A stretch of DNA of 64,000 nt, from assembly GCA_963662155.1 (NCBI GenBank), contig OY759261.1, forward strand, positions 65,987,417-66,051,416, read 5' to 3'. The translations under genes and the position numbers were made by a program. Below are positions 1 to 13,712 of the stretch, piece by piece. The notes beneath the pieces were generated by a model. That model was not told the origin of the DNA and ran no database searches. It saw nothing but the letters and a program-made list of their open reading frames with translations. Source of the stretch: Lamellibrachia columna. Its lineage: Eukaryota; Annelida; Polychaeta; Sabellida; Siboglinidae. Numbering within the stretch: the stretch's first letter is position 1; each line of letters starts with the position of its first letter.

Positions 1-56
1 TTTGTTTTTCGTCTTTGTTATAAGATTATAGGTTTATCTTCTCTAAATTTAGCGGG

Positions 57-530
<474 letters not shown>

Positions 531-587
531 TAACATAAGCATTACATACATACATACACATAGGTATGAAACTACAAACGTAGTCAC

Positions 588-3384
<2,797 letters not shown>

Positions 3385-3454
3385 CTCCGCTCATTTGTTC
3401 GTCTTGATTGTGGTCACGTCATATCTTTTTTGTTTATTTCATAGTTAACCTATC

Positions 3455-3654
3455 NNNNNNNNNNNNNNNNNNNNNNNNNNNNNNNNNNNNNNNNNNNNNN
3501 NNNNNNNNNNNNNNNNNNNNNNNNNNNNNNNNNNNNNNNNNNNNNNNNNNNNNNNNNNNNNNNNNNNNNNNNNNNNNNNNNNNNNNNNNNNNNNNNNNNN
3601 NNNNNNNNNNNNNNNNNNNNNNNNNNNNNNNNNNNNNNNNNNNNNNNNNNNNNN
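3455..3654. other. Assembly gap (200 N)
   Basis: Exactly 200 unknown bases, the size often used for a gap of unknown length. It lies just upstream of the proposed first exon of the mind-bomb-like gene, so promoter or 5' exon sequence may be missing. Confidence 0.99.
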
Positions 3655-4353
<699 letters not shown>

Positions 4354-4424
4354 GACTGATATTAAAACGATCATCTGCGTTACAATGGAAAGAGCAGTGT
4401 TTACATATATTTAACTGTTTAGTT

Positions 4425-4490
4425 TTGGCCAGACATAACCCTCGTGATCGGAGTTTGTGGGTGTGCTAACCACTCTGCCACCAATATATC
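4425..4490 (-). repeat. tRNA-like (possibly SINE-derived) fragment
   Basis: On the minus strand GGTGGCAGAGTGGTTAGCAC resembles the D-arm/box A of tRNA-Leu/Ser-type genes. The downstream part does not form a convincing anticodon arm and box B is poor, so this is more likely a SINE head or tRNA pseudogene than a working tRNA. Confidence 0.35.
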
Positions 4491-4634
4491 TGCTACGACA
4501 CATCAACGAGTGCTCTGCTATGATAAGCACAATAAGTTTTAAGTTCGGTTTTATGGATAAAAATATACGACCTTTAGGCATGGGAAAGTAAAAAAAAAAA
4601 ATTTAAATACTACCCTTTTTAAATATATTTAATT

Positions 4635-5305
4635 AAGGGGATATATGGAAGCTGGATAGGATTTTTTTGCACAGAGCAATTTTTTACGCCCAATGTGTAG
4701 AGTTGTTTTTTTCGAGTAAAACATATATTGCAAATTTTCAAGCCATACCCATGTCCATGGCAACAAACAAAATGGCTGCCATATGACGGAATTATAGCCC
4801 CTCTAAAAAAATTACAACACATAAGTAGTGGATGTTTTATCATAATACTTTCACAATCGTCATTGGCTTAGTTAACTCGAGAATTCCTCTTAAAAATTCC
4901 AACATTATGAATATTTTTCTTCTTCTAAATTTTAAGTTATGAAATTCTAAATTTAACATTTGTCAACACATTTTTATTCACTACCCCCAAGATATTGCAC
5001 AAAACCAAATTTTTAAGGACATTTTCGGTGAATATGCAGGCAGACACAACAATCCAAACGACATGACCATTATCATTTTAAATTCCAGAGTGTTGAACTT
5101 TCTCGTTGCCTAAATGTAATTTTTTGGGTAAATTGATTACTTGCTAGAAGGAAGCTTTAACCATGTAACAAATTTAGAGGTAAGTCACTGTTATAAAAGT
5201 GAACTTTATTTATATTAAACATACAAAAATATTGGAATATGGAGGAAACACATTTTGAGTACGTTTGTTTTATAAAACATCATTCTAGCTGCCATATGTC
5301 CCCTT
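4635..5305. mobile_element. Candidate MITE with 22-bp imperfect terminal inverted repeats
   Basis: AAGGGGATATATGGAAGCT at 4635 is matched, inverted, by sequence ending at 5305 (19 of 22 positions agree). The 671-bp interior is AT-rich and non-coding. The left flank reads TTAA into the GGGG run and the right flank TTAT after CCCC, so a TTAA-type duplication with one mutation is possible. The superfamily is not established. Confidence 0.45.
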
Positions 5306-5336
5306 ATAATAAATAAATAGTACCGGTTTTCTTTGA

Positions 5337-8195
5337 CTATTTCCTATTCCTTGGATGTTTCATTCCAGGGCTCTCTGGTGTGCAGTCCATGTCTGAAAGC
5401 AAGACAAAGAAAGATAAAACGAATAAATAAATCGAGTATATCGAACATTTGAACACTGTTTTCCCCAAGCAGTCATTACCTTATAAGTGAACTTAAAAAC
5501 TTCATTACAATGGCATGCAATACTGTTGCACTACATTTTGAGTTATCCAAGCATAACTTTTTAAAATAAAACCTTAACCTGACAGCACATATATGGATAC
5601 TAAACAATATGTTTACATATCTTAAAAGCGTACCATCATCAGATTCCAAGTCCAGATTTTTCGTCAAGGTGTCAGCTGAGTCGTCCTCTGTGTCATCATC
5701 CTCGTCACCCGACAGTTCAGCTTGAACATTCTCTACAAAATACAATTGACCAAATATATTGTTAGAGAATCGGCTGGGTTCTAAGCTTACAACAGTATTG
5801 ATTAACACGTTATCAAAATTAAATATGTGTAACTTCAGTCAAACTACTCTTACACATTTTACAAAGAACACAGTCATGTAGTCAGCTAATCTTGATATAA
5901 AGTAATTATAACTTACCTAAGCCATCTTAACAGAACACTAACTTTTTTTCAGTAAATACAATAAGGCCTCTGGGTCAACGTCTTTATCTTTTCACTTATT
6001 TCATTGAAGTTTTTATCTTTTCACTTTGCAATCTCCCCTTCATAAATTATTAACTTTCCTATGCCATCTAAATAAAACAGTAACTTTTCTTCCAGTAAAT
6101 ACTATAAACTAACCCTCTGGGTCAAAGTCAATTTCATCCAAGTCTTTATCTTTCCACATTGCAATTTCCCCTTCGTTAACCCCATGAAGCACCTTTGTAA
6201 CCTTGGCTGCTTCAAGAAGGTTGTCAGGCAGTCTGCAGAAGGAGCGATGGATCCTGATGTCATGGCCCAGAAAGTTAGCGAGGATGTCTTGACTGTTTTC
6301 ACTTAGACTGAGTACCTGACACGCTGTTGCCAGCTGTTTGCGCAGATTTGTTGAAGTCATAAGTTCTGGGCGATTTGCACCACATTCCTTAGCATATCTT
6401 CGAAGACAATCATGCCCTCTGTACGGCATAGCTGCGACACCGGGTCTAGCAAACAGGAAATCAGACTGAACTCCAGCAAGTTCTCTTTTCATGATCAGAG
6501 CCTGTATTGCTGCCAGCATACGCCGGGTTAGAAGCACAGGAACTCGCCTTCCTCGTTTGCCTTTGGTTTCTACTCTGGTATGACTTTTACACAAATGAAC
6601 TTCAAACTTTGAGAGAGATTTCTGAACTTCCCTTGAAAGCTCTCTTTTGTGTTTTACTGCTGTTTCATAGTCAGACAATTTCATACGCTCTGCTTCCACA
6701 CTTCTCCTCCTGTTAAACAAGATCACCTGTGCCAAAGTAAGCTGAACTATGTCAACATAGGCGTTTATGTCCTGAGTCATATCCGACAATTTCTCTTCAA
6801 ATTTCCCAGATAAGTGCTTCTGCAACTTTACAACATCTTCAATCAAAGGCAAGAGGCATGGTCTGTTGTATTGGTTTTCTCTCAAAGTTGACCGAGACAC
6901 TGTGCTAATTCTGTCACTCCATTCACTGGCATATACGTCCAGAAATGCTTGAGCCTTCTTTATTTTCTCATCATTGCTTTCAATCAGGCCTGTTGACTGA
7001 AGAATCTTGGCACACTTCATTAAACTGGCTCCAAGTTTCAAGTTATAAGACTCCAAGAAGGAGTCTTATAACTGTGGTTCTTTTCATCATAACCAGCGAC
7101 TTCTCTAACCCCCTGAAGGAGCAGTTCCCAATTAACGGGCTCAATGCAACTTTCGAAATCTGTTTTTGTACTGGTGATCTTCCTGATGCTTAAAATCAGT
7201 CTTCCAAGCTCTCTCAGTTTGTTGGCTATATAACTGCGATTGTGAATTTCATGACCATATTTTTCATACAGCCGAACTCCGTATGCTGTTAACAAAAGGT
7301 CACTTTCTATTGTACATGTGAAGCAGAATGTTAGCATACAGATCTCTGCTCTTCACTTTCAGTGGTAGAATAAGTTTCCCATTTTTAATGGGTTCGTTAC
7401 ATTTTGCTTTATTATGGACATTTTCGTTCAGCGGACAGGTCTTCTGGTGTTTCCACAAGTCTGTTTGACATACATAGCCCAGCAGTATTCACAAGGTACA
7501 TAATCACTAGTTTGTGACAATTGAGTTGGTCTGGCTCTGTATCTTGGAATAATGCAGCCAGATCCATTTTCAATCCAACTCATCTGCATGTACTTGTTCC
7601 AAATGTCTTGCCATTTTGGAAATTTGCTTTTCACAATATAGACAACTGTGGTTTTTCAGCTGTCGTTTTTTACCACCCACCACAGACTGCTGCACGTAGA
7701 GTTTGTCTTCCTGGTGAACTGATGTACTGCTACTAACTGAGTGACATTCAGTGATTGTTTCCGTACTACTACTGGCTTTATTATACATGGGAAAAACTTC
7801 AGACAATTCATCTGACAACCTACTTTCACAATGATCTTCTTCTATTTCTGATGTATCTCCGTTGCCCTCCAAGTCAACTGATGCACTTTTGTCTTCTAAA
7901 GGATTGTAATCCTCGTCTGATTCATTGCGATATATGGCACTAGAGTAACTATTTGATACAACAGAATCATCATCGTAAGTTGATTTATGTCGTTTTCCAA
8001 TTGAAATTCTTGTTTCAGCCTTTTTCTGCCATGGAGAGCGTCCACCTCCATAATCATAGCGCAGTTCCTCGGCAGCACGAATGTCTCTTGATGCAAAGAG
8101 ACATAGGTTTGGGCAGCCAGATGGACACATCACAATTATCATGTTACAGTTCTGAAGTGGAGGACTTGCAATGTTCAAATCGAACGGATCAAGAG
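5337..8195 (-). pseudogene. SET-domain / zinc-finger / Crypton-like tyrosine recombinase gene, frameshifted
   Basis: Exons: 8195-6114, 5732-5634, 5392-5337, with good AG/GT signals and matching phases (1, 1) to a TAG stop. The first visible exon opens with the end of a SET methyltransferase domain (LCLFASRDIRAAEELRYDYG), close to the KMT5A type. Then follow an acidic linker, a C2H2-like finger (CLYCEKQ...RHLEQVH, about 7580-7650), a CCHC-like motif (CEYC), and a recombinase core with LRKQLAT, FLGHDIRIHRSF and CRLPD (about 6200-6380). The tail is acidic (SGDEDDDTEDDSAD). The upstream half of SET is missing; the AG acceptor at 8196 shows it was spliced on, and the Gypsy element at 8949 may have cut it off. 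Stop or frame breaks lie near 7570, 7450, 7320 and 7060. At the place of the usual catalytic tyrosine (HRxFYRLP in relatives, from memory) the reading is FCRLP, so strand cleavage is probably lost. Sequencing errors could explain some breaks. Confidence 0.6.
7041..7073. repeat. Perfect 14-bp inverted repeat (hairpin) at a frame break
   Basis: AGTTATAAGACTCC, a 5-base loop, and its exact reverse complement GGAGTCTTATAACT lie where the recombinase reading frame jumps (between the SYKTPSWSLIT and ESYNLKLGAS readings). A templated local insertion or fold-back could have made both the hairpin and the frameshift. Confidence 0.85.
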
Positions 8196-8948
8196 CTGCA
8201 TCAACATTGAAAAATATGTAGTATTAGGCATTTATATGGACAAATACTTGGAGAGTTGTCATTACATATGTCCTATTATAAACTGTTGACCATTATATTC
8301 AACTCCATAAACTTTCCACAACATTTACATAAGCTATACTGTAATGCTTAGTTGGAAGCAGCTAAAATATTCATCAACATATATTCTAGCATTCATGTAT
8401 ATAACATAACATATATATTTCTCATAGTATCAAAATGTCTCAGAATGCTTAGGTATTTACAAACATACACTGGTCCACGAGGTAATGCCTTTGTAAAGGT
8501 TACCTCCGGTTGTCCAGTCGTTCTATATTTTGCCATTCATTTATAATTTATGGTACTAATGTTCCAACAGTTATCATGTAGGTTTAAAAAAACTTTGTTG
8601 TTATTTAAATAATCCACAAGTGTAAAACAGGTGTTGCATCTGATATTTCAGTTTCGCATACATTCTATAAGCGCACTGTTTGAATAAATCACTCTCAGTG
8701 TCTCTCATAAATCACATACTAGTACGCAGATATCATATTGCGTCAAGAGTACTGGTATGCAGCATTAAAATGTCAATGATCAATGTAAAACTAAAACACC
8801 TGTAATAACATTGTGAATAGCAGTGCAGCCTTTATAAACCTCAATCTTGTGCCATGTGACACCAGCCAATCATAATAAAAACAAAATAATACAAGTGAAT
8901 GTTTTAAAAATAAGCAAAAAGTAATAATTAAACAATGTAAATCAATAT
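8196..8948. other. Intron/flank between the SET exon and the Gypsy LTR
   Basis: No coding segment was recognised in this 750-bp stretch. The missing upstream SET exon was looked for here and not found. Confidence 0.4.
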
Positions 8949-9147
8949 TGTAATGTTTTGTTACGTGGGTATGTGTATGTGTACATTACGGCCTCAGAGC
9001 ATTTAAACAAAGTTTATTTAACGAGCCGTACATTCCATGTGTACAGTATAGCAGCACCCCTGGCGAAAGCACATGTTGTTCCGGTTCCGACCAGCAGGCT
9101 AAAGCAATCGATCAATCGACCTAGTGACTGAGAGTCAATTCATCACA
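8949..9147 (-). repeat. Gypsy 3' LTR
   Basis: About 199 bp, TG...CA ends on the plus reading; the inverse carries an AATAAA-like signal (TTTATT at about 9012 in plus). It matches 13508-13712. Confidence 0.9.
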
Positions 9148-9524
9148 TTATTTTTCCTTTAAGAAAAACTCAACGTTTTTAAACTAAATACTAGAGTTCA
9201 CATATTATAAAGTTTGAACGCTGAATCAGCCGTTCTAAACGTAACGTAAAAATATTACTCAGAAATAATATCTAAGAATAACACTGTAATTGAAGGGTAG
9301 ACTACCTACCTACTGTAAGACCACAGCCAATATTCTAGGCTTAGTAGAGGTCTGACAGAACTATTACTGCATCTGATAGTCTGCTTGCCAAGCTGGAACA
9401 CCACGTTATGTGCCCGATCTCCGGACAGGGGTAGTTCCACGAGTTGGGTCCGCGACGTGTGTTGTCGGCACGACACAACTACCAAGCACATCATCCGTAT
9501 TTTCAACCGTTGGCTCATCTGGTA

Positions 9525-10529
9525 TTACTGCGGCCACCGGTAACGTAGGCGAGATCGCCCCTGCGTTGGCGGATTGCCCGTGCGACGAGCACGAAGATGG
9601 TCTACGTGTCTGCGACACTCTCTGCCATCCTCCAGTTCCAACGCGTATGACAATGGACCGGTTACATGACGTATCACGCCGATCAGCCACTTGAGTCCTG
9701 GCCCAAAGTTCTTCACGTACACGTTGTCGCCCGTCTCAAAAACTCGTTGTTGTGCTCCTCCTCCTCGATCATGTAAGTCTTTCATGTGTGACTGCTTTTT
9801 CTGTACCTTCGCTTGCAGGTTGGGGTGTAACAGGTCCAGTCTAGACCTCATCTTCCTGCGATTCAAGACTTCCATCGGAGACAGCCCCGTTGTGGACTGC
9901 GGAGTGCGACGGTATCCAAACAAGAAACGCTGTAACTTCACGTTCATGTTGCAACCCGCCGTCTTTGTCATTCCCGCCTTTATCGTCTGCACTGCGCGTT
10001 CAACGAGGCCATTTGAAGCCGGGTGGAACGGTGCAGACGTCACATGAACGATTCCGTTCTTCCTCATAAATATTTCGAACTCTTCACCCACAAATATAGG
10101 TGCATTATCGGACACTAGCACCTCGGGTAACCCGTGTTGCGCGAACATCTCGCGCAGTCTGCCGATGGTCGCAAATGAGGTTGTTGACGTCATGATGTAG
10201 GTCTCAATCCACTTGGAAGTCGCATCGATAGCTATCAGCAATATCTTGCCTTGAAAAGGTCCAGTGAAATCAATGTGTATGCGGGTTCATGGCTTGTCTG
10301 GCCACTCCCAGGGATGAAGTGGAGCTGATGCCGGTGACTTGTTGTATAGCTGACATGGATCGCACTGCAGGCATAACTTTACTAACTGACTGTCCATAGA
10401 CGGCCACCAAACATAGCTACGTGCGAAGCTCTTTATACGATTGATGCCAGGATGAGCTTGGTGCAACTCCTGCATCACTTCATCTCGACACTGAGGCGGA
10501 ATGACGACCCTCGCCACCCCATAACACAC
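9525..10529 (-). pseudogene. Gypsy integrase region
   Basis: The HHCC zinc-binding segment (ELHQAHPGINRIKSF...CLQCDPCQLY) occupies 10529-10290. The catalytic core follows at 10241-9525, with an Asp in AIDATSKW, an Asp in LVSDNAPIF and a Glu in ASNGLVERAV, in D,D(35)E order. The C-terminal chromatin-proximal part keeps WLIGVIRHVTGP. One in-frame TGA (after WPDKP, where Trp is usual) separates the two parts, and two frame shifts near 10690 and 10510 detach it from the RT/RNase H frame. Integrase would insert the cDNA copy into chromosomal DNA in the nucleus. Confidence 0.85.
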
Positions 10530-10634
10530 ATCCGTCCTGTACGCTCAGCTCGTCCCTCCGACATCTGTACAGCGCCAATTCGACCGTATCGTCATCGACC
10601 GGCCAGCCACGCATCAGATATTCCCGAACATGAG

Positions 10635-12491
10635 CTAGATTCGGATCGCGACCAGTGCATCGACTAATCTGCGCTGCCGTAACTGGTGAACAGTATACCC
10701 TTCTATCAGTAACACACGCTCTTCAGGCTCCTCGGGAACCGTCACGGGCAATGGCAACCTACTGAGACAGTCTGCATTGCTGTGGCGTTTACCCGTCCTG
10801 TACTTGATCTCGTACTCATAACCACCCAACGTAATGGCGTTACGCTGGATGCGCGCTGAAGCCGTTATAGGGACTTGCTTCAGATCACTGAACAGTGACA
10901 CCAACAGCTGGTGATCTGTGATGATCACGAAACGTCTGTCGTACAGCTGCTTGTGAAACTTCTTCAAAGCGAACATAATAGCTGCTGCTTCCTTGTCTAA
11001 CTGGGAATAGTTCTTCTCAGCCGCATTGAGTGTTCTGGATGCAAAACTGACAGGGCGTTCGCTACCATCGTCCATGATATGCGAAAGCACTGCGCCGAGC
11101 CCGTAATTTGATGCGTCGCTCTGCAGCGGAATAGGTTTGCTCGGATCATAATGCACCAAAACGTTCACCGGCAGCAGTAGCTCCTTCACCTGTAGGAAAC
11201 TCTGCTGCTGTTGCGGCCCCCAGTACCACTTGGTGTCCTTGCACAGCAGTTTATGCAACGGCGCCAACACGGTCGACAGCTTCGGTAGAAAACGTCCGTA
11301 GTAGTTGAGCAGACCTAAGAATGGCTGTAGCTCAGGTACATTATCAGGTTCTCTCGCCTTCTGTATGGCTTCCACCTTGTCTCGTACAGGGTGTAACCCA
11401 TGCTGATCAATTCTGTGACCCAAGTAGAGAACCTCATCTGCCATGAACGTACACTTCTCTCGTTTCAGCTTCAGACCGGCCTCCGCCAGCCTGCTCAAGA
11501 ATATGTTCAACGTCTCCAGGTGCTGAGCTCTCGTTGTCCCAGTCACAATGATGTCATCCAGGTAGACCGCCATATGCGGAATACCCTGCAATATATTCTC
11601 AATTGTTCGTTGGAAAATTGCGGGCGCGGTTCTTACACCAAATGGAAGGCGATTGTAACGGAACAACCCCTTATGAGTGTTTATAGTGACGAATTGCTTT
11701 GAAGCCTCATCCAGAGGCAGTTGCGGGTTAGCATGGCTCAAGTCCAGTTTGCTGAACTGCTTACCACCCGTGAGCTTCTCACACAGATCGTCCAAGCTCG
11801 GGATCGGATACTGCTCCAAATGTGAGACTCGGTTTACTGTGATCTTGTAGTCACCACAAATGCTAATGCTGCCAGCGGTCTTGAGTACGGGCACTATCGG
11901 TGTCGCCCACTCCGCAAAACATACCGGCTCAATGACCTTCATGGTCGTCAGTCTGTCCAATTCCTCCTCCACCATCTGCTTCATGGCACAGGGGACAGAC
12001 CTCGGCTTGAAAAACTTAGGGATCTGACTATCGTCTACGTAGATTTTAGCCGCTTCTCCCTTAAGTAGCCCAAGTTCCTCTCCGAAAACGTCTTTGTGCC
12101 TGCCTAACAAAGCCGACAGCGAGGCTGTTAGGCTGCACACCTTGTTCCAGTCTAGTTTTATCTTGTCTAACCACTGCAGACCAAACAATGCCGCCTTGTC
12201 CGCCCCTTTCGTTATAAACAAAGGCAAATGTCGCACCTGTTGGTCCTCATACTTGACGTCGACAAGAATCTTTCCTGCCAGCTCAACCTTCTGGTTATCA
12301 AATGTTTTCAAAACAATGCCAGCAGCCTGCAGTGGCAGATGTTTTAAGTGCTTCGCATAAAAACTTTCTGGAACTAGCGACATGTCTGCCGCTGTATCTA
12401 GCTGCATGCTAAACTGTGTGCCTTCGACACAGACGGGGATCTTTATGCCGCCACCCTTGCTCACTGTCGATGCGGTGTACACATTATACAC
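10635..12491 (-). CDS. Gypsy protease / reverse transcriptase / RNase H
   Basis: A 618-residue open frame. Aspartic protease: MQLDTAADMSLVP near residues 30-42 (DTAA replaces the usual DTGA/DSGA). Reverse transcriptase: LDLSHANPQLPLDE, LPFGVRTAPAIFQRTI and MAVYLDDIIVTG (catalytic YLDD) in the middle. RNase H: LQSDASNYGLGAVLS...EKNYSQLDKEAAAI near the C terminus, ending in ITDHQLLVSLF and the tether NADCLSRLPLP. It is intact over this length, but cut off from gag and integrase by frame breaks. The upstream frame continues into the zinc knuckle. Confidence 0.92.
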   Translation of the reverse strand: MYNVYTASTVSKGGGIKIPVCVEGTQFSMQLDTAADMSLVPESFYAKHLKHLPLQAAGIVLKTFDNQKVELAGKILVDVKYEDQQVRHLPLFITKGADKAALFGLQWLDKIKLDWNKVCSLTASLSALLGRHKDVFGEELGLLKGEAAKIYVDDSQIPKFFKPRSVPCAMKQMVEEELDRLTTMKVIEPVCFAEWATPIVPVLKTAGSISICGDYKITVNRVSHLEQYPIPSLDDLCEKLTGGKQFSKLDLSHANPQLPLDEASKQFVTINTHKGLFRYNRLPFGVRTAPAIFQRTIENILQGIPHMAVYLDDIIVTGTTRAQHLETLNIFLSRLAEAGLKLKREKCTFMADEVLYLGHRIDQHGLHPVRDKVEAIQKAREPDNVPELQPFLGLLNYYGRFLPKLSTVLAPLHKLLCKDTKWYWGPQQQQSFLQVKELLLPVNVLVHYDPSKPIPLQSDASNYGLGAVLSHIMDDGSERPVSFASRTLNAAEKNYSQLDKEAAAIMFALKKFHKQLYDRRFVIITDHQLLVSLFSDLKQVPITASARIQRNAITLGGYEYEIKYRTGKRHSNADCLSRLPLPVTVPEEPEERVLLIEGYTVHQLRQRRLVDALVAIRI

Positions 12492-12519
12492 ATCCTCTGA
12501 TGTCGCCTCAGTGACGACA

Positions 12520-13365
12520 CGGATTCGCGGTTTGCCTTTACAGGCTTTCGATTTCGCGATGTGGCCTATTTTGCCACAGCTAAAACACCGTTCCGCCTTG
12601 AATTTGCACGACTGTGGCGCATGCTTGCCACCACAACGCCAACATTGTTGTCTAGGGTCTTTCTGATGCTGTTGAATACACCCCCCTGTAGAACCATCTC
12701 TGGGTAGGAAACGTCCCCCCTTAAGCTTAGAGGCATACTTTAGATGGTTAACACTGGCAAAACCCTGATTGGCAATAGCGGTAGTGTTACTTGCGCCCCC
12801 CCCCTGGATGGCGAAACTGCCTTGCGCTCTCTTTGACCATTGTCACGGTTACAGCTATCTCGACAGCTTTCTCAAATGTCAGCTGCGACATATTACTGAG
12901 TTTCTCTTGAATATGCGCATAATTGTGATTCAATCCATTAACAAACCGGTCCCTCAACCACCGGTTCTGGTCAGGGAAATTCGCGCGAACGGTTAAATTT
13001 CTTATAGCTAAGCTATAATCAGCAATGCTCTCTCCCGAGCCCTGCACACGGGTCCAGAATTTGAACGATTCTGCCATCTCATTAGGAATTGGCTGGTAGT
13101 GCTCTTTCAATTTTGTTAAAAGTTCCTCTAGTGTTCAGTTAGCGGGCTTGTCAGGAAAAAACAAATCGGAAAGTACTTGGAAGATATCCTTCCCTACCTC
13201 ACTCAAGAAAATTGCTTTTCGACGCTCTGCATTTCCTTCCACCGCTAAAATATTATTAGCGACTAGATACAGCTTTAGCCGCTCTTCGTAACAATCCACG
13301 GTTTCCGTCTTGGGGTCAAATTTCCCTAAACCCCCTATCAGGCCTGACATTCTGACACTAGTCAC
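12520..13365 (-). pseudogene. Gypsy gag (capsid and zinc knuckle)
   Basis: The N-terminal part (MTSVRMSGLIGGLGKFDP) runs 13365-13135. After one in-frame TGA the same frame continues (EELLTKLKEHYQPIP...SFKFWTRVQ) to 12787. The zinc-knuckle segment (CWRCGGKHAPQSCK, CFSCGKIGHIAKS) lies at about 12640-12540 in the next frame, which is that of the protease. The switch falls at a nine-base homopolymer (C9 at 12796-12804 plus). This could be a natural frameshift site, a mutation, or a homopolymer-length error. The protein would form the particle and bind the RNA. Confidence 0.8.
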
Positions 13366-13507
13366 AAATGACAGCCGCTTCGCCAGGCAGTAACCAACAA
13401 CAAATTGTATACGGCCGCTGTCAATGTGGCGTTTTCAGCCACTAAGGTCTAAGCGCCTCAACTTTGCCGGACATCACACCCACACAAGTCGCTTACCTCG
13501 TCGCCAA

Positions 13508-13712
13508 TGTAATGTTTTGTTACGTGGGTATGTTTATGTGTACATTACGGCCTCAGAGCAATTAAACAAGGTTTATTTAACGAGCCGTACATTCCATGTG
13601 TACAGTATAGCAGCACCCTTGGCGAAAGTACATGTTGTTATTTTTCCGGGTCCGTCCAGCAGGATAAAGCAATCGATCAATCGATCTACTGACTGAGAGT
13701 CAATTCATCACA
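13508..13712 (-). repeat. Gypsy 5' LTR
   Basis: About 205 bp, partner of 8949-9147 with about 10 substitutions and a six-base insertion near 13638. Promoter side for the minus-strand element. Confidence 0.9.

Larger units (their letters stand above)
8949..13712 (-). mobile_element. Gypsy-type LTR retrotransposon, nearly full length, inactivated
   Basis: Two direct LTRs (8949-9147 and 13508-13712) flank gag and pol in the order capsid, zinc knuckle, protease, reverse transcriptase, RNase H, integrase on the minus strand. The LTRs begin TG and end CA. The sequence next to the 5' LTR starts TTGGCGACGAGG (primer-binding-site position), and a purine-rich tract (AAAGGAAAAATAA) adjoins the 3' LTR. 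By eye the LTRs differ at about 10 sites plus a 6-base indel, so the insertion is not very recent. No matching target-site duplication is seen (AATAT left, GTAAC right). Confidence 0.9.

Noticed and set aside
9410..10047. Plus-strand open frames opposite the Gypsy integrase
   Set aside because: Shadows of the minus-strand integrase, which has clear catalytic motifs.
10287..13140. TGA read as Trp (altered genetic code) to explain Gypsy stops
   Set aside because: The host Mx-like exons use TGG for Trp and standard stops; the Gypsy copy has other frame breaks.
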